A stretch of 64,000 nucleotides of DNA from Blastomussa wellsi (lineage: Eukaryota; Cnidaria; Anthozoa; Scleractinia; Plerogyridae). Made by a program: the position numbers and the translations under genes. Shown here piece after piece: positions 23,401 through 35,072 of this stretch. Position 1 is the first letter of the stretch. The number at the start of each line of letters is the position of its first letter. The stretch spans positions 1,222,294 to 1,286,293 of the forward strand of contig OX393562.1 in NCBI GenBank assembly GCA_947652115.1, in the 5' to 3' direction. The notes below the pieces were generated by a model, which was not told the origin of the DNA, searched no databases, and saw only the letters and a list, made by a program, of their open reading frames with translations.

Positions 23401-25012
23401 ATATTCAGAAACCGGCGGGATAGTATCGTGAATGTCGCGTTAATCAACTGGTCACCTGTCAGCTCGGTTTTTGGTCGCTCCACGTGTGAATCGCACCGAC
23501 AGGGCAGAAAACGGAGATAAGTTTACCTTAAATATAAATTTCAGTTTTAGACGACTTAGCATCGTTTGAACCCGTTCATTTATGTGTCTGACATTTTGAA
23601 CACCGCAAAAGGGCCACAGTTTCATCGTTTGGAGCTATCAGGTACAACAAATAAATTTAAGCCATGCATATTGCCAGGTTTGATCCACGATAATCCACGT
23701 TCTGTTCTCGCTCTGCCATGTAAGGATGTTTAGTAGCAAGCATGCGATTAAAAGTGAAAGAATTCAAACTATCAACTACATTCCGCCGATGTTCAGCGAT
23801 AGCTTATTTTATTCATGCGAATGCGTCGAGCTAAATTAGCCAGCTGATTTTCGTATGAGTCGTTCAATGACAGAATCCATTGTGGGAAAAGACACACTTA
23901 TCGCACAGCTCACATCTCTCGCTTTTTAGTTTGTATTAAAGAACATCATCTGGTACACATTGCGACCGCCTTCTTCTTGATAAGAAAGCGACCAGGTGGC
24001 ACCTAGCCTCTCCCATATAAACGAAAATGTGTGACAATTTCAAGCCTCAAAATGGCCGTACACTAGCTTACACACTTCGCAATTCGACACCATTATGAAT
24101 GATACATAACGCCGCTTTTTCCCCTAGAATCTATGCAGCGCTGCATGCTTATATAACTCAACCCTATGAAAGTTGTTAGCCGGACTATAGTTATTCCGCA
24201 AGACGTTATTAACGAGCGTTCTTTCCCTGTTATCAGGCAAGGATTCGTTGTTCTTTGATGGTCAGTTCATTTCAGCTGCCATAAAGTATTAATTTTGGAT
24301 TTTACATCCGACGAAAAGGCACCAGGTTTGCGCAAATTGTTCCGCTACGGCGACAAGGCCCTCCAGAGCCCATGTTCTGTTTTACTACTTTGGTGGAGAA
24401 ACAGTACGCATCCGATATGGAAGGCAGCATACAACTGAATGAAATGAAGAAATTCTTCTACAGTAACATGCACGGCCGCCTGCTGGTGCAGGTAACTATA
24501 GCCCGAAACTACAGTCGAACACAAAAAGAACTCTTGCTGAAGAAACGATTAGCAAAAGGGAGATTGTGTAATAGCGTCTATCAGTCGGTAAAATCAGTGA
24601 CAATGCTACAAGAACTGTCAGTTTGTCGACATAATGTGTAGATAACCTAAAAAGTTGAAAAGTTTTCTTTTGTGTTACTTTTGTTTCCAGTGTCATAAAC
24701 AGCACGCTAAAATTTTACTGCACCGAAGAAAACAGATCGCTTGAATTGGCAAGAAACATGATAAGTCAAACACCACACGTACCGCACTGGACGCCTTACA
24801 AGCTGCTGTCTGTTGACTGGCAGCGGCGTGTTGGGGGAAAAAGAGCCTTCCAAGTTGATAACACGTGAACTACTCGAGACGTTTTTACAGTACAATGCTA
24901 ACAGACATTCAAACATTTGGGCTTGTAAGCTCAGGTAAATGCAGGCCTCATTTGCCATGGTCGTTAATGTCACCGTCATTTCCATTTCATAATGAAATGT
25001 ACTTCAATTTAA

Positions 25013-25015
25013 TAG

Positions 25016-25060
<45 letters not shown>

Positions 25061-25202
25061 GTATAACAATATAATTTGGTTTTATCAACTGGGTTGATAA
25101 TGTCAATTGGCCAACGTAAAGAGATTCAATTGCAATTGAATCTCTTTACGGTGGCCAATTGACATTATCAACCCAGTTGATAAAACCAAATTATATTGTT
25201 AT
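25013..25202. repeat. Fold-back element copy 1 with 12-bp target duplication
   Basis: Two 70-bp arms (25063-25132 and 25133-25202) are complementary with one visible mismatch and no spacer. Left of them, 25013-25062 is a further part of the element that is also found, inverted, at the right ends of the copies at 35.0 and 40.7 kb. ACTTCAATTTAA occurs on both sides (25001-25012 and 25203-25214), a target-site duplication. No coding capacity. Confidence 0.9.
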
Positions 25203-28200
25203 ACTTCAATTTAAGTTTGACATTTTGCAAGGTGGTGCGGATAACATTCTGCTCGAACGTAACATGGCCCTGTTGGCAACTGATGAGCTACAAAAGCTCA
25301 AATGAACTGAAAGAGAAACCTTTGATGACAGTGAATATAAATTAAGGAAAATGTTCTTGCCAATTATCTAAGTATAGGCTGAAGATTCATGACAACAGAT
25401 TGTATGGCAAATATTCAAAATTTATACATGTAGCGGTTCTTTACCTGAAAGTGAAGTTTACCGTTTCCACTGTGAATTTATAACCGACGTTGACACCTGT
25501 AAACGAGCTAGCTAAGAAGGGTAGAAAAAGTGAAGGAAAAATTTCCTACCGATTCCAGTTCTTGTAGAAATTCGTGTCATTCAAGGTGGAACTGTTTCCT
25601 TTACCCACATATGTTGACAAGATACTTGCTTACATGGAAACATAACGGGAACCAATACATTGAAGAACAAATCCTTACTAATTTAACTCAAGGTGTTCCT
25701 TTTTGGTATGATAGGAGCTGTCTTAGATTTGGAAGTTAGGGAATTCTTAAAATCGAGTGCATTGCCACCATCACACAACATGGAAATTAATACATTCTAA
25801 GCCAATCCTTGCCATGTATCTTCCAATTCGTTTAAGTATGGTGCCTTTAGTGATTTTCTTCCTCAGTAAACTGGTGTTTTGAGATTTCTTAGATACAATG
25901 ATCATTTAGAAGGATTTTTCATCGTTGTCCATATCTCTTCCATTTAGAGACTTGGGCCGCGTGCTACCAACAGTGCAAAGTTTAATCACTGTCCATGTCT
26001 GTCCTCTGCATTTTGAAGAATTGGCCGGTTTGTTTGCTCGGTCCCCAAAGTTTCATACCCACTGCTAAAGATGAGACCGAACGATTATATCTCCCTCGTT
26101 TCCATTTCATAGAAGAGGGAGAAATTCGTGTGCGGGCCAAAAATTCGTTAAGGCCCTAGTGTATCCTTAATAGTTTGATTGTATGAGAAGTAATACACAG
26201 CTTGGCTGAACGTTCCTCGAATTTTCATATTTTCAATGTTAAATATCACCATACATAAAACGCCGGCGATAAAAATGTCCTTCTAAACAAACAAATTCAC
26301 ACAGAGTAAGCTTAGAAGATTTTGGAAAGAAGGTACAGGTATCCACTGCTCTATTGAAAAAATTATTTTAAAAAACTAAGGATCTTTTAGGTCCTCCTTT
26401 TCTCGTACATCCTTAAGTCCGCTTATCCTTTTTGGTTGTTTAATATGATATGTACAAATGTGATAGACAAAACGCTGACTTGACGAATCTTAAAGTGCTT
26501 CTGCTGTTTCAAAAAGAACTATCAAAACAGAATTTGGCGAAACAGCTTTTTGTTTCCCAGTTGCTTAATAATTTCTTGCTTCGTGTAAGCAATAGACTTT
26601 GAAATTTAAGATGACAAAGCTTTGACTAATGGACCTCTCGTTTGGTACCTGTCGAAATAGAAAGAGACCGTCCCTTTTATGGCGCCGAGCACTAACAAGG
26701 TCATATTTCAAGCCTAATATTATGATTTCTCGAACAAACTAGCGGACAATGACGTTTGATTACCCTAGGGGGATCTAACTATAGCCAACTACAGATACCA
26801 AATAAAAATCCTTGGAAATGATACACGACTCCTTATAGCTTAGCGCGATGATCTTGTTTTCGACACGAATGGAATTATAGGTTAATGTTGGAGACATGAA
26901 TTATCACAGAAAAAAATATAAAATGGTTTAAATATAGCTTGTGGATAACCGAAGAAAATGAAAAGCTAATCATTAAAAAAACAAAAGGCAAGGATTTTTT
27001 TTCGCTCCTTGTTGCTCAGCGTGTTTAAGTTTAATTTGGTGGAAATAAAATAAAACAACATACTAGGGACAGAATAATCTAGTGTTTTGCAAAACATCCA
27101 TTCGTCACTTGTTTGTATAACTTCCTTTTGTTTTCATTCAACTACTGTTGTTTTTAGATGAGGCAGACAAAGTTGCCCTGATTCACGTGAACATAAACTT
27201 AAGCGTCTTGTTTACTTACACGCAATGAGGCGAATCTTGCTAAAAGAATGCCCTCCAAACATTCACGAGAGGGGAATTGAAGTTGACCAACGAGATTTCC
27301 ATTCTCTTAATTTCAAGTTACTGGCAAAATTGGGCATCCTAAGCACATCAAATAAAATCACATTTCCATTATCTCGATAACACCTTCTACAACAAGTTAG
27401 CCAACCAAACTCATAATTTCGATTTTGCTTTCTATTCGCCACCAGTCATTAGTGACTGCCCAACCTGCAGCCCTCGTCAATGTCCTTTGTTCATTATACC
27501 TTCAAAGAATGTGCTTTTCAATTTAGCTGAATGGCTTAAGGACAATTCAATAACTGCGTGCCTCCATCCAGAAAACCAAGCAGATTTGATGTTAAATACA
27601 TGATCAGAGGGAATAGTCTCCCTTTTATTTTTCAACCTTTTTTCTTAACGCGTTTTGTTTCGTTTGCGCGTGCTTACTCCGTTTTCTTCTTTTTAATTTC
27701 AAAATTATGTATAAATTAAACGTCGGAGTTGCTCGGAAGTCGACTTAAGAAATTGATGAACCCAATAACATCAACTGGAGTGCTGTTTTTGAAAGCGGCC
27801 ATTTATGCTACTGTTTCTTAAACAAACAAAACAAAACACAGTCAACAGATTTTGACTTGTAACTAAACAACGTGTTCCAAAGTAGTTACTGAGATTTCGA
27901 ACAATAACATATTTATCTAAGATTTTGCTCGCTTCAAGGAACAGTTTGTTGAACTGAAAAATCATTGTTTTAACTTTAACTCTGCAGATTTCCTTCATCT
28001 TAAATTATCCGAGCATTTTGAAGTTAACTTTAATTTCGTTTTATAGATATAGGTTAAATTAACACTCTTGGTTCACATGAATAAAAAGGTGTATTTAACC
28101 TAGTTTAGAAGATAGTAATACCAGATCATTTACACTCTATGGAAATAAGAAATAGGTCGCCTAACTAAAGCAAACTGGTACACAAAAGAATGACGCATCT

Positions 28201-29819
28201 GGTGCGAAAAATGGCTTTTTAGACTTGCGGGAGGTTAACTGAATAGTTAGTTTACTCTTTTGCATTACGCGCGAGAAAACATTTCACTGAACAAAGAGAC
28301 CTTGTTTTTTTACAAAGAGACCTTGGTGATTTTCATCATAAGCTGTTTAGTTTCCCCAGAGCTATTCAAAAAGAAATCTTCCGACAAGCCCGACAACACG
28401 CAGGAAAACAATAGCTTTTAATTTCCTTCTTTGCATAAATGTCTTAGCAAAGATATACTGGGCACATGCGACACTTATGGGCGCGGTGACAATTTCAGGC
28501 AACAGCTTCGGATTAGAAAATTTCCCCTTTGACTACTTGAAAAATTTGTTGCTGAAGATACACTATCTCAATGGAGCTGTTATGGTATATAACAGTGCAA
28601 GCAAATTGCATTTTCTGACAGATCTGCAACTGGCAGTTAAAACTAACCGTGACCGAAGCCTATTGGCGTCCGAAATGAAAACCTATTTAGAAATTGATTC
28701 GATCTACTGAACAAATCTGCCGGCTGATCTGCTCACTGTTTGCATTCAAAAAGATAGCGGTAGCTTTATGCAGAATTTATACGAGCAATTTCAGTCACTG
28801 CACCACTGATTCATGTATGATCCTTGTCAAATTATGATCAATAAACGACTGGCGTTTAGAAACTAAGAACAAACGAGATAACACAGTCAATTCTTTAAAA
28901 GACTGGTGCGGCTGACGGAAAAGATCGGTTGGCAACTGATCGGAACAAAAGAAAAAGATTATAACATCAAAATTACTTAAGCCAAATTATCTTGGCGTGA
29001 AATAATGGCATTCATGGTAAACCCTTGGTCATATATCATTTTGAATTCATTTCTAAACATTCGCATTCAAAGAATAGAAACAATGCTGTGTATGGTGGCA
29101 AGTACTGACAGGTTACGTTTTGTGTTATCAACGGGCTTTTGTCTTCGGTTGCCATGTAGAATTGAACACGTTCTTTGAAATAACAAAGTGTGGCGGTTTT
29201 GTTCCCTGACAATGAAAAAGGTAGTTTACACTTCATTGTCAAATGACATAATTTTTACTATTCGAGAGTACATGCTAAAATCGCCCTGTTTGATAAACGT
29301 TCGGTCGGTACGAAGTAAATATGGCTGCAAAATTGCGACGCGCAGACTGGCCTACCCGTAATTTATGGTGCAAATCTTCAGCGAGACTTACTACGTCGTC
29401 GATTCGAAGGTAGACCGCAGATTTCAATGGTGTATTATTTTTATTGTATCAATAAGCACTCTAATAAGCTTATAGACGTCTATGTACAACTAGGTTCCCT
29501 CCTGTATCGATTAATTTTCACATTATATCATTTTACATTATATCAGTCCTTTCTCACTCCGGCAGGCCTGAATATGGCCCCACAGAGATGACAAAACAGT
29601 AACTTTACCTCAGAGTTCAAAGCGTCTTTTTAATTGAATGAAATGTAAATAAAGTTACCATGACCCACTCCTTGTCTTTGCGAATGTTCTATACTCGTAA
29701 GCGATTTGCACTCTATGATCTTGTGAGATCGGACAGTACATTTGTATAAGCATGTTGAAATCTTCTATATATAAATTCTATGAAAATAAAGAGCGATTAG
29801 AAAAATTGGCCAGTTCTTA

Positions 29820-30545
29820 CTAGTAACCGACATCTGGTCTCATCATAACGAAGTCCATGGAAGATCTAGGGATTCCAGTTCTACTGTCGATAGCAGTCGG
29901 GGCGTGAACTATTGACGATGATTCAGGCAAGACACTTCGATGATGAACCACATGCCCAACTTGCATAGGATGTGACATGGATGGGTGGTGGCTCGAGTAA
30001 GCTATGGGAGGTCCACAAGAAATTTCCCTTCCAACGAGCGGTAAATGGGTCGAACAAGGTCCTTTTATCTCGGCCATAGACTGCATTACTGGATAATGAG
30101 GCGCAAAATGATACGGCGGTGGAGGTTCCGATAGTGTGCAGTTCCCAGAACAGTTGCTAAAAATTGGACCCGAAGGCACTAGATGTCCTGGCGGCATTGG
30201 ACTACACAAAGAAGATGGAGGTGGGTATCCCATCCCATTCATGTCATGATAACTGTACGGATTGATGCTTTGCGTTTTCAGCTTGGGCGTAGCTTTTGGC
30301 TTTCTTTTGGGTTGATACTTGTATTCTGGATGGTCTTTCTTGTGTTGTTCTCTTAGTCGTTTCGCCTCCACAACGTACGGATCTTTCGCCTCGGGCGACA
30401 GTGCGTTCCACTCAAGACCAAGACGCTTGCTTATTTCGGAATTCAACATTCGAGGACATTCCTCCGCGATGCGTCTTCGCTCTTTTCGCGACCAAACCAT
30501 GTAGGCATTCATGGGCCGTTTAATGTGTTCACTGGGCTTTGTCAT
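29820..30545 (-). CDS. SOX HMG-box transcription factor, SoxB (SOX14/21-like), single exon
   Basis: A 241-aa open frame. The HMG box spans residues about 8-76. It opens [18 protein letters not shown], very like the SOX14/SOX21 opening, with the usual Phe of RPMNAFMVW changed to Tyr15. It keeps NSEISKRLG (35-43), EAKRLR (60-65), HP-YKY (72-77) and the basic QPKRKPK that follows. Several positions differ from typical SoxB boxes ([24 protein letters not shown]), so the subgroup is less certain than the family. The C-terminal 150 residues are rich in Pro, Ser, His and Met and lack a recognised domain, as is usual for SOX activation or repression regions. It should bind the DNA minor groove in the nucleus and act in development, probably neural or sensory as in other SoxB proteins (inference). 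It stands alone in about 22 kb of gene-poor DNA. Confidence 0.93.
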   Translation of the reverse strand: MTKPSEHIKRPMNAYMVWSRKERRRIAEECPRMLNSEISKRLGLEWNALSPEAKDPYVVEAKRLREQHKKDHPEYKYQPKRKPKATPKLKTQSINPYSYHDMNGMGYPPPSSLCSPMPPGHLVPSGPIFSNCSGNCTLSEPPPPYHFAPHYPVMQSMAEIKGPCSTHLPLVGREISCGPPIAYSSHHPSMSHPMQVGHVVHHRSVLPESSSIVHAPTAIDSRTGIPRSSMDFVMMRPDVGY

Positions 30546-30656
30546 TTTTGCTGATATGTTTTCAAGTGGTACAGTTTCAAAAACGTCGATACGTCGATGC
30601 GAATTAACCGCGGAGTGGTCTGTGTCGTGTAAGTGCGGTCACCCTGTGTAAGCAGT

Positions 30657-30663
30657 TTTTATA
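30657..30663 (-). promoter_or_regulatory. TATA box of the SOX gene
   Basis: The minus strand reads CCTATAAAAACTGC here, with TATAAAA 112 bases upstream of the SOX ATG. Spacing suggests transcription starting near 30630 and a leader of about 85 nt. No intron is needed in the leader. Confidence 0.6.
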
Positions 30664-33600
30664 GGTGGTCCAAGCCCCTCGTTTGTGGATGTGCCTGCTT
30701 GGAATTAAAAGAAACCACGTTCTTAACAATGGAGCCCATCAATGAGCTCCCACAGAAGTGGTTCATAATAAGAACCTTGACGGGTATAAATTATTGATCA
30801 CCTTGAAGAATGGGTTACCCACATGAATTTAACGAGCAAGAGTTCGATAGAACAATAGAAACTGGAGAACATTGATGAATAATTAACATAGCACGATGTC
30901 TTGAAAGATGAGTAAATGGGGAGAAATACTGGTGGCGGGAACTCCCATGGATTGACTGAATTCACAACATGAAATATTGTTAAGGACAAGTGTTTTCCTA
31001 GTACTTTTTACTTATTCATTCACAAAGAACAAAAAGGCAAAGAAAATATTCTGTCTGGTGCACTATCCTATACTTGACTTGCTCACGGAAGCAAAAGATG
31101 GCTTATTCGTGGTCCAAGAGTAAACATAATATCCGATTGTTTCCAAAAAAGAGGCGCCAAGAAGATGAAAGGAAATATAACACGCTACTCTTGAAGAGCT
31201 CATTTGCATCAAGGACGTTCTTGTTTTGACGTTCATTGAACATATAACAAAAACAATTTTGCATAGGAAGGAGTAGTGTTTACAGATAACCCATTGTGGC
31301 TTGAAAGTTTCAATGGTAATTTTCATTTACAACACAATATTTTACATGAGGCCAATTTTTCGCCGTTCATTCAATAAAGGGGCTTAATCTCCACACTGTT
31401 AACTCACCCACACATCAAACAGTTCACTGAGTATTTAGGCACAGCATTTAATGGTAAGCTGTGAGCGCACATGTACCGACCGGCCTTGCACTCAAATATT
31501 TGTTTATTATGGAATTGTCCAAATTCTGCACGGTAATGTAACCTACAAGAGCGTCACAAAGAACTTGTTAAAATTGCACTCTTTGTCCCACTCAGCCATT
31601 AAATTTGTGCTGTGAAGTCTGTCAAGGGGTAAATATATATTTTTGAAAGTCTCTCGTTATCGCTTTAACAACGGGTGGCTTTCATTTATATATTCGGTCA
31701 GTTTTGACACGGTTTATTTTAATGCAATTTTCCCGAGTTTGCCACTGGTTGAATGTCTATATTTTCTCTTCATAATCTGGGCAATTCAAACACTAGGTAC
31801 ACAATACACAATATTAACACAGGCGTATCTATCGTGACAGACAGGTGTGTTGAGACTTATCTCTTTTAGTCATTCAAATGAAGAGAATTTACTTGTTAAA
31901 CGTTCAAACATTATGCTTTGTGAATTGAGAAAATGCGGTGGTCTTTAACATTTATCGATTTAAATAGGTTAACATTCGCGTTAAAATGTCACACGCGAGG
32001 TGAAATCTTAAATGCCTGCTGGGCACTTAAGAATCAAAAGAAGTCAGCTGAGCGTGAATTCGCCAAATAAGAAGTGAACAAAACAAGCTGGAATTACATC
32101 TTTATTGAAGAGAGGGAGATGGGAATTATAAAGAAAACACGTGCCTTTTTCCTCTTACAGCTGTCGACGATTCGTGCCAAAAAACCGTCAAAATGTCTAA
32201 CCTGTAGCTACACCGATGTAGTGTTTTTCTCATGAGTTGTTCGGCCTTGGGAAATGGCAAGTGTCTACTTTTGTCTTTTAAAATTTCCGGTAAATCTTCC
32301 TATTTAACATAATAGCTGCAACTTTTTTAAGCTTTCCGATATCCGCAAGACAAAAGAGTAAACATTTCTCTGTGTCTGTTAGGTACAACATAAACACGAA
32401 AAAATGGGTTTTAAACGGGCTTTTAAAGCCCTCTGTGAATGGCAGGTGTTGCCTTCGTGTTCCCATGGATTGCGTTATAGAAATCCGTCAATGGCTTTTG
32501 TTTACAGATCCGCTTCCAATTTTTGCTTTCCTGGATCAAAACAACGTTTACAGCCAGAAAAAGTAAATGTTAAGTTAACAATTATGGGAGGAGTGACGCT
32601 GCTTTTCATTTATGTGAATGTAAATATGCTGTGACGATAACGGTACCGAAAATTTGAAGTGATCCAAAAGGCATTAGTCAGAAGTAACACGCGGTATCCC
32701 GTAGAACATCCTTGTAAAACGCACGTTGCCTGCTATCAGTACACAAACGAGACCTCTTGTTATTTGATTGTAGACCTACTGCCATGAGACTCCAACAGCT
32801 ACGGCAGGAGAAAATTTGACAGATGAAAACATCGCGTTAAAACAAGAAAGTCATTTGGTGTCTTGCAGAGGGGATCACATGTTCAACAGCGTGAAAGAAA
32901 AAACATTTTGCTCGCGGAAAATTTCAACTTGTGGCGTATTGAAATCCCAGCCAATTCTTTCGTAAACGTAATTCCTCTAAAAGTTTATTTTGCAATTTGA
33001 TTCTTGTCGGCTTGCAGTGAGAAGATAGGGGGAATCATAACAGGCAGTGATATTAATTGCTACAGAGAAACAACACGCGGGAAAATATTCAGGTATTGTC
33101 CTGGCAAAACTAATTGTATAATTGGAATTTAATTTGAGTCACGTTTTCTGCAATTATTAATTTAATGTGTTGATTATTTTCCCTCGTTTTGTTGCGGCTA
33201 TGGTTATGGTACACAAAAATAATGCTAGGGTTGAAAGCTGCTGAACAATGGAGAGAAGAAGACTTTAACAAACTAGAACGAAAATTTAAACCAGACTTTA
33301 AAACCGATAACCTCAAAGGTATTACAATTTACATTCAGTGTAGGCTAATATCATTACTTGAAAAAGCCATTTTACCAGAGATAACTTTATATTCCTGTTG
33401 GTCTTTTAATAAAGTTATTACCCTAACAGATGTCCTCGAAAAGAATGGCCGGAAACAAATCAATGTCAAAACGCTATGAAGTGTTTAATCAAAATTTTAT
33501 ATTGTATTGGGAACAAGGTGTTGTCATTAACATGTATAGTGATTTTTCTTACCCTTTAAGAAGTATTCACCCACCTTTTAAAACAAATTTGTCAAAAACT

Positions 33601-35027
33601 GAAAATTTTGTCTGACGCTAGTCACTGAATTTGAATAGCTTCTCAAAAGGAAAAACATAATCAAACACAGATCGTCTTGAGAGACTCTCAGAACGGAAAA
33701 GAGTGCATATAAACTCCAGCGAGACATTAAAGACGACAAAGGAAAAGATCAGAAACCTTTTGTCGAAAAGCTTAAGCGTAGCAGTAAGGTGGCAATTAAT
33801 AAATAACAATCTCTACACTGGCAAACACCAGTAAATGGCGCAGTTAGGAACCGAGAGCAATAATTACAATTTTTCATCATTTTGCTGTCAAGTTACGAAT
33901 TGCATCTTTTTGGGGAAGAAAATGTTTGCACGGACATTTGTCGTCGGCGAACAAATTTTATTACGTTTGTCTTCAGGAAATCGCGAATTTAGTTAGAAAA
34001 AAAATATTTTATTTTGAAAGCACCCCAACCCCGTAGAAAATTGGGGTTATTGAGGAACCTGTTTCGTGTATGGTGGCAAGACCCGTTTATTCACAGTGGC
34101 ACAAAATATATAGAAAGAATACTTCTTTTAGTTTGGAAATCCATTTATAGCCTCAATATGTTATCCAATGTGCTTGGTTTTTTTAAAGATTACGTATACC
34201 CAAACCACTTACATAGGAAGAGTCGACTTGAAAAGAGTTGTTTGTAAAATAATTATATTCATATGAGAGAGCATTTAAGTAAGTAGATTATAGCGTTGTG
34301 TTTTGAACAACAGAAAGCGGATGAACATTAACAAATGAGAACAACCAGTTATGCGTTTCAGTCGCGTCTTTATTCTCTTGAAAGTCATTTCTTTTTGTCC
34401 GTTTGGTATGGACAAATATAATTGTGTGAAAGCTATTTATTTTATGATTCCAGTCCCCTTTGGGTCAGGCGGACATAATCATGTTTTGGTCTCATATCAC
34501 GCTTTTCTGCCTCTTTTATCCTTGTCTCGTGAAATTAAAAACGATATATATGGAAATTACAGTTTGAAATTATTTGCAAAAGCAGTGATGATTGGATTAG
34601 CAGTATAACGTCCTAAAATAATCTGCCATACAAGAACAACTTTGGCTTCAAATTGTACATTGTAGACTATTCAAAATAATGTAATAGCGCTTCCCGTTAA
34701 ATAAATAAATATATCCAAATTTTCCTCTTTAGGAGTCAATTTTTAATTCATTGTGGAATAACAATTCTTTATCCCTTTTATGGCGAAGAAACACGACAAG
34801 ACCAACTGCAGCCTTTAGCTCGGTAATATAATTTGGTTTTATCAACTGGGTTGATAATGTCAATTGGCCACCGTAAAGAGATTCAAGTGCTGACGTTTCG
34901 AGCGTTAGCCCTTCGTCGATTCGCTCCGACGAAGGGCTAACGCTCGAAACGTCAGCACTTGAATCTCTTTACGGTGGCCAATTGACATTATCAACCCAGT
35001 TGATAAAACCAAATTATATCGTTATAC

Positions 35028-35072
<45 letters not shown>

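Larger units (their letters stand above)
15980..29819. other. Gene-poor region of about 14 kb
   Basis: Only short, compositionally ordinary open frames were found, none with a recognisable domain or a splice-linked neighbour. The region holds SINE-like DNA at 16.4 kb, inverted repeats at 16.66-16.81 and 17.33-17.41 kb, a palindromic insertion at 25.0-25.2 kb, and otherwise unique-looking AT-rich sequence. It lies downstream of the SOX gene and may hold distant enhancers, which cannot be shown from one sequence. Confidence 0.6.

Noticed and set aside
24372..24641. 89-codon frame in the gene-poor region
   Set aside because: No domain, unremarkable composition, and no neighbouring frame joined by plausible splice sites.
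30296..30523. Open frames on the plus strand opposite the SOX HMG box
   Set aside because: They are antisense shadows of the strongly conserved HMG-box coding sequence on the minus strand.
33189..33479. 96-codon frame upstream of SOX
   Set aside because: AT-rich, no recognisable motif, no splice-linked partner; its length is ordinary for chance in this much sequence.
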